A DNA stretch of 26,565 bases from a virus. The notes beneath the pieces are model-generated. The model was not told where the DNA came from, did no database searches, and worked only from the letters and a program-made list of their open reading frames with translations. The stretch spans positions 1-26,565 of IMG/VR virus record IMGVR_UViG_3300045135_000726, one strand, 5' to 3'. A program made the position numbers and the translations under genes. Position 1 is the stretch's first letter. Every line of letters starts with the position of its first letter. Positions 6,251 through 13,161 of the stretch are shown one piece after another.

Positions 6251-7388
6251 TATATACTCTCAAAACATTTTCATAAACAGATTCAGCGATTGATTTCATC
6301 ATCAGAGGTGGAACCATACGACCAATACGTTCTGCTTTTTGATTCCATTTACCTGTGAGTCTAAAATCATCTGGAAGAGACATTATACGCTTTAATTCGC
6401 CTAATGTCAACTTTCTTGGTTCACTCCAATGAAACGCACCCGCAGTAGTATCACCCGAACCCATCGCGGTAAGAGTTGGAGCAGGTGCCTCCAACGATAC
6501 ACGCTTTAGATTGAAGTGATGACCCTTTGGATGATAGTCCGTACCACTCAACACTTTTGCAGGAAACGCTTCCATTTTAGATCCAGTCTGTTTCCAATAC
6601 GCAGTATTAGAAAACTTTTCTGTTAGGTACGCAACCTCTTCTTCGTCATATTCAAGATCTACCAACGCTTCTTTTAATGTGACTACTGTTCGAGAAGGTG
6701 TTGGGTAAATGTGATTCATTGTTAAGAAATTGAGACCAACTGCATTTGCAACGTCTTGTCGAACCGCAATGAATATTACACGCGAACGTGTCTGTGGAAC
6801 CCCATAGTATCGAGAGTCCATAACTTCCGATATAACTTCATAACCAATTTTTTCAAACTCATTCAGAATGCGATGATAATACTCTTTGGCCTCACCAATG
6901 GTCAGACCTTTCACGTTCTCGCCAACGATAACTTTCGGTTGTATTTCATTTGCAACACGAATAAACTCAAAGAAAAGATCTTCAATGTTCTCGACTATCT
7001 TTCCATCAGAGTATTTTTTAGTCTGACCCCAACCATCCGAATGTTTACCGTCCGTTGAATGAGACAGTTTACCCGCAACCGAAAACGCAGAACATGGGGG
7101 TGACCCATCAAGAATATCCAGTTCACCTTTCTTCAGACCTGTAAGATCTAAAAAGGTTTGACCCGTCAGTTCTTTAATATCATTAGGTACAATCGGTGTA
7201 TCAGGATAGTTTTCGCGATAGGTGTTTTGAGCCTCTTCGACGAACTCATTGATACACAGAATCTTACCGCCGGCAAGACGATAACCCGTAGACGAACCTC
7301 CACCCCCAGCGAAGGTGGAGATTACGTTAAACTTGTTCTGACTCGACGCAGCGTTTACATCCGCGAGAGTGTAAGGTGTGTACGTCAT
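6237..7388 (-). CDS. Cytosine-C5 DNA methyltransferase with altered motif X, predicted carboxymethyltransferase
   Basis: A 383-residue C5-cytosine methyltransferase with all main motifs: I (FAGGGGSSTGY, 26-36), IV (GSPPCSAFS, catalytic C99), VI (GENV, 156-159), VIII (QTRSR, 199-203), a target-recognition region at about 215-325, IX (RKLTLGELKRIMSLPDDF) and X (ERIGRMVPPL, 353-362). In nearly all family members motif X reads G-N-(A/S)-V. Here the Asn is Arg357 (codon at 6318-6320). In M.MpeI a basic residue at this Asn (N374K) is known to permit use of carboxy-SAM, giving 5-carboxymethylcytosine. With a CmoA-like gene overlapping its 3' end, I infer that this enzyme transfers a carboxymethyl group. 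The target sequence is unknown. No restriction endonuclease is adjacent, so self-protection of phage DNA is more likely than a restriction system. Confidence 0.9.
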   Translation of the reverse strand: MTYTPYTLADVNAASSQNKFNVISTFAGGGGSSTGYRLAGGKILCINEFVEEAQNTYRENYPDTPIVPNDIKELTGQTFLDLTGLKKGELDILDGSPPCSAFSVAGKLSHSTDGKHSDGWGQTKKYSDGKIVENIEDLFFEFIRVANEIQPKVIVGENVKGLTIGEAKEYYHRILNEFEKIGYEVISEVMDSRYYGVPQTRSRVIFIAVRQDVANAVGLNFLTMNHIYPTPSRTVVTLKEALVDLEYDEEEVAYLTEKFSNTAYWKQTGSKMEAFPAKVLSGTDYHPKGHHFNLKRVSLEAPAPTLTAMGSGDTTAGAFHWSEPRKLTLGELKRIMSLPDDFRLTGKWNQKAERIGRMVPPLMMKSIAESVYENVLRVYNERT

Positions 7389-7389
7389 A

Positions 7390-7674
7390 CTAAGATGCTT
7401 GTTGTTCAGTTACAGGATAACCTTTGTACCATTCAAGCACAGTATCAACGCGGAAAGATCGCCATGCGTCTTTATCCAACGCCCACACTGCGATGTTATC
7501 ACTTGCGTCTTTCTGTTCAATCAGTTCGGGTACATTACCCTTAGATAGTTCGCGATTGAGTGTACACGGCATCGTGCGGATCTCTCCATCGTAAATCTTT
7601 TTGAAAACTACTGTGACGGCACCATCTTGTGCCGCTCTTACAAAACCTGTCATATCAATTTGTTTGGTACTCAT
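7390..7674 (-). CDS. DUF2693-like small phage protein
   Basis: A 94-residue protein with the layout of the DUF2693 phage family, a small SH3-like beta-barrel: a VTVVFKKIYDGEIRTMPCTL stretch near residue 20, then VWALDKDAWRSFRVDTV near residue 63. The arginine and tryptophan in the last strand are typical. Its function is unknown in other phages. ATG 7674 overlaps the MazG-like gene by 20 bases, and its stop lies one base before the methyltransferase start, so it may be co-translated with the modification genes. Confidence 0.7.
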   Translation of the reverse strand: MSTKQIDMTGFVRAAQDGAVTVVFKKIYDGEIRTMPCTLNRELSKGNVPELIEQKDASDNIAVWALDKDAWRSFRVDTVLEWYKGYPVTEQQAS

Positions 7675-7987
7675 AATCTGCCTCTTTTACAAAAATTCCA
7701 TCAACCATTCGACCTTTACGATCTTTAATGTCATTATACGCTATTTTACAGCACTCTGTCAAGGTTAATCCTCGTCTTTCGGCAAGATTAACCAAAACGA
7801 CAATGCAATCACCAATATCGTCACTAATATCACGCCCTTTACACACGTTATCACTGAGTTCACCCACTTCCTGTATGAGTTTGCAGACCTGATCTTTGTC
7901 TGTAGCACCATCGATCAGGTTACGATCGTAGTGCCACTCTTTAATCAAATCAATGCATTCACAAAGTTCTTCACATTCAACTGTCAT
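7655..7987 (-). CDS. mazG: MazG-like nucleotide pyrophosphohydrolase
   Basis: A 110-residue all-helical MazG/dUTPase-type NTP pyrophosphohydrolase. The metal-binding pattern is visible as KLIQEVGELSD (residues about 36-46) and the later ISDDIGDCIVVLVNLAERRG, corresponding to the E-x-x-E and E/D-x-x-D pairs of the family. Such enzymes hydrolyse (d)NTPs to NMPs, or ppGpp-like nucleotides, and are common in marine myoviruses. The exact substrate cannot be read from sequence. The start at ATG 7987 forms a TAATG junction with the peroxiredoxin gene, and the stop overlaps the next gene by 20 bases. Confidence 0.85.
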   Translation of the reverse strand: MTVECEELCECIDLIKEWHYDRNLIDGATDKDQVCKLIQEVGELSDNVCKGRDISDDIGDCIVVLVNLAERRGLTLTECCKIAYNDIKDRKGRMVDGIFVKEADYEYQTN

Positions 7988-8538
7988 TATGCCACCTGTT
8001 TTGCGTCACTGCTGTTCAAATAAGCCATCAGATGTTCCGGACTTGAGAACTCATACGGATCATCTTCTGCGTTGTCGCGCATACTCGCCTCACGGAAAAA
8101 TGCTTCTACGACACCATCGTCAACGACCATAGCGTAACGCCACGAACGTTTACCAAATCCGAGATTGTCCTTGTCGACCAACAAACCAACCTTCTCTGTG
8201 AACGTCCCTGATCCGTCTGGAATCACTTTCACGTTCTCTAACTTCTGATCACGCGCCCACGCATTCATGACAAACGCATCGTTGACCGACATACAATAGA
8301 TCTCATCAACACCTTTCTTTTGAAATTCTGGGAACATCTTTTCGTATCCCGGAAGTTGATAAGTCGAGCAGGTCGGTGTGAATGCCCCAGGTAACGAGAA
8401 CAGGATGACTCGTTTACCTTTGAAGTAATCGTCCGTTGTTTTATCTTCCCATCGGTATGGGTTTGGACCTTCGATGCTCTCGTCACGTACTCTTGTTTTG
8501 AAAATAACTTCAGGAAGTTTATCACCTGTCTTAATCAT
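7987..8538 (-). CDS. Peroxiredoxin (Prx5/AhpE-like thioredoxin fold)
   Basis: A 183-residue peroxiredoxin of the Prx5-like class, which reduces peroxides at a reactive cysteine. The active-site stretch FSLPGAFTPTCSTYQLPGYE is the classical PGAFTPxCS motif with the peroxidatic Cys. YCMSVNDAFVMNAWA and the following F-G-K-R-S-W-R-Y segment are typical of the subfamily. I set the start at ATG 8538 because AAGGAG lies 8 bases upstream; longer in-frame starts exist within the upstream gene. A peroxiredoxin is uncommon in T4-type genomes and may protect the host cell or phage DNA from oxidative stress during infection. It overlaps the membrane-protein gene upstream by 8 bases. Confidence 0.93.
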   Translation of the reverse strand: MIKTGDKLPEVIFKTRVRDESIEGPNPYRWEDKTTDDYFKGKRVILFSLPGAFTPTCSTYQLPGYEKMFPEFQKKGVDEIYCMSVNDAFVMNAWARDQKLENVKVIPDGSGTFTEKVGLLVDKDNLGFGKRSWRYAMVVDDGVVEAFFREASMRDNAEDDPYEFSSPEHLMAYLNSSDAKQVA

Positions 8539-8755
8539 TGGCCTGTCTCCTTTTAAACCATTGTCTAACATAATATTTACGAACCACGGCAACCATAAAG
8601 AACATTGCTGTCATCGCAAATGATATTTCTGTTGCACCCCATTCCCATGAAAGAAACAATGCCAGAAAAATATAATTCAGAATTAAATTTAACGGTGTTG
8701 CAATCGCAGTATCGCTAACTGATTCTTTTAGCGCGGAGTAATCAATTTTAGCCAC
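8531..8755 (-). CDS. Small membrane protein (74 aa), DUF7220-like
   Basis: A 74-residue protein with two hydrophobic helices (LNLILNYIFLALFLSW and ISFAMTAMFFMVAVV), followed by a basic amphipathic tail (RKYYVRQWFKRRQ). The ATPLN-to-SWEW arrangement resembles a small two-span membrane protein family common in marine T4-like phages (DUF7220, from memory). The only sensible start is GTG 8755, overlapping the upstream stop by 8 bases. The ribosome site is weak, so translation probably depends on the upstream gene. Function unknown. Confidence 0.7.
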   Translation of the reverse strand: MAKIDYSALKESVSDTAIATPLNLILNYIFLALFLSWEWGATEISFAMTAMFFMVAVVRKYYVRQWFKRRQAND

Positions 8756-8990
8756 TGTAGATATCGTCCAACATATCCGAGAATTGTTCGACTTTATCGA
8801 GACGATTCGGCCAGTAAATGTAATCCTTTTCTGGATTCTTCTTGAGATTGTTCAGAAGAGGTTGAACTGCATTGTACAGTTTCTCCAACCTCTCTTGAAC
8901 AGTGTCAGCCGCAGTTGTTGCTTCCCGAACCGTTTCAAGTTCGTTCTCGGTAACTGCGGTAAACCCGAAGTCAAAAATGTCGTCACTCAT
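8748..8990 (-). CDS. Conserved small phage protein (80 aa)
   Basis: An 80-residue protein with the acidic, aromatic start MSDDIFDFGFTAVTENEL and a long predicted helix through the middle (about 19-50). Then comes a Pro/Tyr/Trp segment (KDYIYWPNRLDK) and a helical end. This pattern is one I associate with a small conserved protein of marine T4-like phages, of unknown function. The early part of the helix (ETVREATTAADTVQERLEKL) could form a coiled coil. ATG 8990 overlaps the upstream stop by four bases. Confidence 0.75.
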   Translation of the reverse strand: MSDDIFDFGFTAVTENELETVREATTAADTVQERLEKLYNAVQPLLNNLKKNPEKDYIYWPNRLDKVEQFSDMLDDIYSG

Positions 8991-9268
8991 TTGCCATGTA
9001 CCCTATCATGTTCGTACAACTTCAGAAAACCATAATGAATCGTTTTCATAATGTCTTTGCGCCAGTCGTCAGGGGAATTCCCTTTCTTACCATATCGATC
9101 ATTGTACTTATCGATATTTCCAGAGAAGAACCCCATACCATGACCTCGATCTACAATGATCTCAGAGGACTGTAAACCACCTTGCCCATAGTGACCACTG
9201 TAAGTCGAGTCAATGTATTTTTTAAACTCGTCTATCAATTCATCTTCACGAAACTTATAATCAATCAT
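8987..9268 (-). CDS. DUF3310-like protein (93 aa)
   Basis: A 93-residue protein with the core pattern of the DUF3310 family, known from many phages and sometimes called a nucleotide-kinase-like protein. After HYGQGGLQSSEI comes DRGHGMGFFSGNIDKYNDRY, then GKKG and DWRKDIMKTIHYGFLKLYEHD. The family motif is usually 'Gn..KY..R.g.K....D..Ka..yl'. Start ATG 9268 is preferred over an in-frame TTG at 9271. The start overlaps the upstream stop by one base. The family assignment is by motif memory, and the biochemical role is not established. Confidence 0.6.
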   Translation of the reverse strand: MIDYKFREDELIDEFKKYIDSTYSGHYGQGGLQSSEIIVDRGHGMGFFSGNIDKYNDRYGKKGNSPDDWRKDIMKTIHYGFLKLYEHDRVHGK

Positions 9269-9471
9269 CAATTTACCTTCTTTTCATTCCCATTCATGTC
9301 AGTTACTAAAAACTCACCATCTTCATTTATCTCAATACGTTTCGCATTGAATATTTCGAGTAATCCCATCCAGAGTTCGGCCGCGCCCTCTCTAACACCA
9401 TTATATTTTCCTACTTGATACGAAATGAATAACATACCTGTTGCAATTGCGGTGTGTACATATGGATCCAT
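9268..9471 (-). CDS. Small hypothetical protein (67 aa) with a hydrophobic N-terminus
   Basis: A 67-residue protein whose first 20 residues are hydrophobic (HTAIATGMLFISYQVGKY), consistent with a single membrane anchor. A soluble C-terminal half ends in alternating charged residues (FLVTDMNGNEKKVN). The start ATG 9471 has a good ribosome site (AAGGGG six bases upstream). It follows gene 41 by 10 bases, so the two are probably on one transcript. Function unknown. Confidence 0.7.
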   Translation of the reverse strand: MDPYVHTAIATGMLFISYQVGKYNGVREGAAELWMGLLEIFNAKRIEINEDGEFLVTDMNGNEKKVN

Positions 9472-9481
9472 GTGATGCCCC

Positions 9482-10858
9482 TTAGAATACTTTTATACCT
9501 TTTAGTTTTTCTCCTGAAGGTGTTTTGTCAAATACAGGAACATCCTCATCGTTCAGAATGTCTTGTTGTGACTCATCAACATCATACAGCTTCATCTTTG
9601 ATCTGTCAACCCCGACCACAAATCTTTTATCAACATTTGGGTCGTTGTAACGATTCTTCAACTGTTTCACCATAATCTGACCAAGCGATGAAAGTTCATC
9701 ATTGGAGATTAATGCAAACATCAAGTCAGCAGTCGCTGGTAGACCAAACGATTCGGATGTATCTTCCAAACCAACATCTGAGTTGGAGTATCCAGATCGA
9801 GTAGTCTGAGTCGCAGACACAATAGGTACATTAAACTCAACCGCAAGACCACGAAGTTCTTCAGCAATCGATTTAATGTAACTGTATGAGTTAATCGAAC
9901 CACCCATACCTTTCATTCTCGATGATGCACATATATTTAGATAATCTATGAAGATAAGTTCTGGCACAAACTTCTTCTTTAACTTCAGTTCGTTCAGAAG
10001 CGCACGGAAGTGACTCGAATGCGCCTGCCCAGTTGGATACTCTTTAATGATTAACTTACCATTAGTTTTGCTTGCGATCTTCTCTACACGATCACGAAAC
10101 ATGCTTTGCGACATATTCTCAAGTTGATCGATTGCGACATTCATCAGATTGGCGTCAATGCGTTCTGCGATTCTTTCTTCAGCCATCTCCATTGTGATGT
10201 ATAACACATTGCGCCCCTGTGAGAGCGCGCTAGCCGCGACGTGACACATAAACAACGATTTACCAACACCTGTACCTGCAAGAGCGATGTTCAACGTCTT
10301 ATTGGGTAATCCACCCTTAGTGATACGATTAAAGTAGTCAAGGTCAAATGGAATACGTTCTTCCTGTTCGTGATAGAACGCATAACGCTCATCGACATTC
10401 TCAAGATAGTCGTGACCTATGTTGGTGTCAAAAGAAACCGCTAGCGCGCTCTGGAGAATGTCTGGTAGGGCATTCTTTGTCAGTTCTTGGTGTTTACCAT
10501 CAATCACCGAGATGGACTCCATGATCGCCAAATAGATTGCACGGTCTTGACACCATTTCTCAGTCGTATCTAACAACCATTGTTGGTTCTCTTCGTTCTT
10601 TGTAAAGATGCTGGGCAGAATGTCCAATGCGTGAGAATAAGTCTGTTCGTTGAACTTATCGGATTGATCGATTTCAATCTTGAATGACGAAAGTGTCGGT
10701 AGTTTGTTATATTTACCGACAAATCTCAACACTTCATTAAATAGTAATCTATACGTACCTTCGAAGTATTCTTTTTTAATAAATGGAATGACCTTACGCA
10801 TGTAAGGTTCATTCGTCAATAGATTTTGTAGAATGGTTTGTTCTAAATCAATCTTCAC
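9482..10858 (-). CDS. 41: Replicative DNA helicase, T4 gp41 type
   Basis: A 458-residue hexameric DnaB/gp41-type helicase that unwinds the lagging-strand template at the fork. The N-terminal helical domain (about 1-150) is followed by the RecA-like core. Walker A is GTGVGKS at about residues 195-201, the Walker B region is PELIFIDYLNI, and a later ISATQTTRSGYS-type sensor segment is present (VPIVSATQTTRSG). The length is close to T4 gp41 (475). Two in-frame GTG codons are possible. GTG 10858 has AGAGG at suitable spacing, whereas GTG 10864 abuts it, so I prefer 10858. The start lies inside the end of the preceding gene. The partner primase could be the AEP-type protein encoded two genes upstream. 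Confidence 0.95.
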   Translation of the reverse strand: MKIDLEQTILQNLLTNEPYMRKVIPFIKKEYFEGTYRLLFNEVLRFVGKYNKLPTLSSFKIEIDQSDKFNEQTYSHALDILPSIFTKNEENQQWLLDTTEKWCQDRAIYLAIMESISVIDGKHQELTKNALPDILQSALAVSFDTNIGHDYLENVDERYAFYHEQEERIPFDLDYFNRITKGGLPNKTLNIALAGTGVGKSLFMCHVAASALSQGRNVLYITMEMAEERIAERIDANLMNVAIDQLENMSQSMFRDRVEKIASKTNGKLIIKEYPTGQAHSSHFRALLNELKLKKKFVPELIFIDYLNICASSRMKGMGGSINSYSYIKSIAEELRGLAVEFNVPIVSATQTTRSGYSNSDVGLEDTSESFGLPATADLMFALISNDELSSLGQIMVKQLKNRYNDPNVDKRFVVGVDRSKMKLYDVDESQQDILNDEDVPVFDKTPSGEKLKGIKVF

Positions 10859-11165
10859 TTTCACCCTCTGGTTCGCCTAATACTAAAGACCCGTCACGGG
10901 CCGCTTCTTCAAGAAGCGTTTCGAGAATAGCACCTACCGTTTGTTGCAAGTCGGCGTCGTCTTCCTCTATACCACCTGGAGATGATATTACCATAAAATT
11001 GAAGTTAATGCAATCTGATTCTGCATTAAACGCAATATTACCGAAACGAACCACTGTTTCGACAAAGTCGCCTCTTAGAATGCGAACATCCCACGCCTGC
11101 TCGTTGTAACCTTCACCCGAAGGGATCATTTCATAGTCGACCCCCTCAATCATCTTATCCAGCAT
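10848..11165 (-). CDS. Hypothetical acidic protein between uvsX and 41 (105 aa)
   Basis: A 105-residue strongly acidic protein. The first 60 residues look beta-rich (WDVRILRGDFVETVVRFGNI, then FNFMVISSPGG). A helix follows (DADLQQTVGAILETLLEEAA), then an acidic tail ending GEPEGESED. Small genes at this position between uvsX and 41 are common in marine T4-like phages. Its start lies three bases after the uvsX stop, and its 3' end overlaps the 41 start, so it is embedded in the replication operon. I do not recognise a function; a single-stranded-DNA mimic or accessory protein would be speculation. Confidence 0.75.
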   Translation of the reverse strand: MLDKMIEGVDYEMIPSGEGYNEQAWDVRILRGDFVETVVRFGNIAFNAESDCINFNFMVISSPGGIEEDDADLQQTVGAILETLLEEAARDGSLVLGEPEGESED

Positions 11166-11167
11166 TA

Positions 11168-12223
11168 CTAGTCTTCCTCCATCTCTAGAATCTCATCAAG
11201 GTTCACCTGATTTGGATTGCCTATACAGTACTGCTTCTCAACAAACTCATGGAACTTAGGATTATCCAGAATGTCTTTCCAAAACTCTTCACTGCGAGTG
11301 TCTTTCTCTCTCACCTTATTTCCAAGAACTTCGCCAGTCTCAACATCAACCAATTGATACCAACCATTAGAAGGCTTGATAACAAAACCACTGGCAAGAC
11401 CAATGTCCAACAAACCACTAAAACGCTCAATACCACCATCCCAAGAAACTGAGATAGGAATCTTAGACTTCTCTTTGACATAACGAGATTTCTCTACATT
11501 TATTATGAAATCATATCCAGTGACTTCAGTTCCAGTTTTATTCTGACGACGACCAAGAATCCAGATGTTGTCAGCGGAGTAATAAATCCCTGTACCGCCA
11601 CCTACGATGTCTTTGGGGAACAATCCGATCTCTTTGTACGTATGATTGATCGCCAATAATGGAATGTTCTTCATCGTCAGATACGGAGTCGACATACGGA
11701 ACAGACCTTTCAGTGCTTTCGCACGTGACATGTCCGCAACAGACTTCTCATTGATTGCATCTTCAAGTTCTTTCTTGGACGCAAGGTTACCGATCGAGTC
11801 AATCACAATGATGACTTTGTCAGTCTTCTCCATCGCTTCTAACTGACTGATCAGATCAAACTTGAGTTCTTCTACGTTGGTAATTGGTGTGTGCAACACG
11901 CGAGAGGTGTCAATACCAAACGCATCGAAGTAAGATTGTGGTGAACCAAACTCAGAATCGTAGAACAACATAACTGCTTCAGGATCTGACTTTAGATAAG
12001 CCGCGGCGATCTTCAACGCAAACGAAGTCTTGAAGTGTTTTGATGGTCCCGCAAGAACTGTAAGACCAGATGTAAGACCACCGTTCAGTTTACCAGATAA
12101 CGCAACGTTCAACATAGGAACATCGATTGTGGTAATTTCTTTCTCGGAAAAGAACTGTGATTTATTCAAGATTTCAGTAGTCTTGACTTTTGAGTTCTTC
12201 TTTAGTTTATCCATTATTGACAT
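11168..12223 (-). CDS. uvsX: UvsX recombinase (RecA homologue)
   Basis: A 351-residue RecA/UvsX strand-exchange protein, the central recombinase for recombination-dependent replication and repair. Walker A appears as GPSKHFKTS (59-67), the same unusual form as T4 UvsX. Then come YDSEFGSPQSYFDAF, the Walker B VIVIDSIGNL, and the DNA-binding loop region with IPLLAINHTYKEIG and GGGTGIYYSADNIW. The acidic C-terminus (EILEMEED) is typical. It starts at ATG 12223 with AGGAA about 7 bases upstream. A separate sigma70-type promoter lies within the end of the preceding gene (12293-12321). UvsY, its mediator, is partly encoded at the right end of the window. Confidence 0.97.
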   Translation of the reverse strand: MSIMDKLKKNSKVKTTEILNKSQFFSEKEITTIDVPMLNVALSGKLNGGLTSGLTVLAGPSKHFKTSFALKIAAAYLKSDPEAVMLFYDSEFGSPQSYFDAFGIDTSRVLHTPITNVEELKFDLISQLEAMEKTDKVIIVIDSIGNLASKKELEDAINEKSVADMSRAKALKGLFRMSTPYLTMKNIPLLAINHTYKEIGLFPKDIVGGGTGIYYSADNIWILGRRQNKTGTEVTGYDFIINVEKSRYVKEKSKIPISVSWDGGIERFSGLLDIGLASGFVIKPSNGWYQLVDVETGEVLGNKVREKDTRSEEFWKDILDNPKFHEFVEKQYCIGNPNQVNLDEILEMEED

Positions 12224-12232
12224 ATAGTTTCC

Positions 12233-13159
12233 TCATGCGTTGCGATAAGCATACTCGACTGCTCGGTCTGCTTCTATTTCAATAGGTCGATTAGTATACC
12301 ACATTCCTGTGTCATTGTCAAGTTGCCTGCAAAGGTCCGCAATCTGTTTCGCAGTGATTGGATAACCACGCTTGATTGCATTGCCTGCTGTTGCTACCAT
12401 GATTTGATACATTTTGTGATACCAACCCGTTTTCGTGATAGTTTGATATTCCATCGCAAGTTGCTTTGGAAAGAATGGGCAGTCACGATAGTCTGACCAT
12501 GATATGTGTGTATTGTCTAACGATTGTTTACGATGTTCAACTACCGCCTTCTGTAACTCAGGTGGTAGTCGATCTAGAAAAGATTTACCTTCACGTTCTT
12601 TGTAAGGGTGTTTTGCTATAAGATAGTCCACATCCACAGCGTCACCAGAATTAACAAACAAAAAATTGTCTGCACCAGCGTATTGCGCAGGAATGTAATA
12701 CATTCTTGATAAGTCTTTAGTTTGTTTATCTCCGATGTCTCCCAACTCGGCATTAAGCGCATACCAGAACTGTTTGATTTCCTCTCTCTCAACTGTTCGT
12801 GTAAGATCGAAGACGAGTCTAAACTTCGGATGATCGCTCGTACTGCTCGCAGTAGAGTAACAAACATAAGACCACCGATAAAACTTACTAACAAGTATTG
12901 ACTCAAGATTCTCCCCATTTGTTTCAAAATCATCAACGTCTACTGCGGCCCAGCGACCCCAGTATTCGACGTTCTTGTTGCTTCGAGTTGTACCCTCAGT
13001 GTAAACGGCGGGACTGATCAACTCAGCATCCTGCTTACCTGCACGAGGTGTTTCAGATAGATCTGATAACAGACTGGTGAATGAACGCCAGTTGTCAAAC
13101 TTCATCCTACGATGAGTTTTATTGTCATAACGATTTTTAAATATAGTCAATTCGTACAT
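12233..13159 (-). CDS. Archaeo-eukaryotic primase (PrimPol)-like protein
   Basis: A 308-residue protein with the three signatures of archaeo-eukaryotic primases. Motif I is VDVDDF with D74 and D76. Motif II is the CYSTASSTSDHPKFRLVF stretch (100-117, R114). Motif III is DLSRMYYIP (149-157). The C-terminal part (about 190-308) is helical and could be a primase C-terminal or DNA-binding domain. T4's own primase gp61 is of the DnaG/Toprim type, so this protein is unrelated to it and may replace or complement it. It sits between gene 43 and uvsX, with two bases separating it from gene 43. Catalytic activity is predicted, not shown; a divergent replication-initiation protein is the alternative. 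Confidence 0.75.
   Translation of the reverse strand: MYELTIFKNRYDNKTHRRMKFDNWRSFTSLLSDLSETPRAGKQDAELISPAVYTEGTTRSNKNVEYWGRWAAVDVDDFETNGENLESILVSKFYRWSYVCYSTASSTSDHPKFRLVFDLTRTVEREEIKQFWYALNAELGDIGDKQTKDLSRMYYIPAQYAGADNFLFVNSGDAVDVDYLIAKHPYKEREGKSFLDRLPPELQKAVVEHRKQSLDNTHISWSDYRDCPFFPKQLAMEYQTITKTGWYHKMYQIMVATAGNAIKRGYPITAKQIADLCRQLDNDTGMWYTNRPIEIEADRAVEYAYRNA
12293..12321 (-). promoter_or_regulatory. Sigma70-type promoter for uvsX
   Basis: The minus strand has TTGACA (12321-12316), 17 bases and TATACT (12298-12293). It lies in the 3' end of the primase-like gene, with the predicted transcript start about 63 bases before the uvsX ATG. It would let uvsX and 41 be transcribed separately from 43. 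Confidence 0.75.
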
Positions 13160-13161
13160 AA

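Noticed and set aside
9180-9216. TTGACT-17-TATGGG on the minus strand within the DUF3310-like gene
   Set aside because: The -10 match is poor and the sequence is explained by coding.
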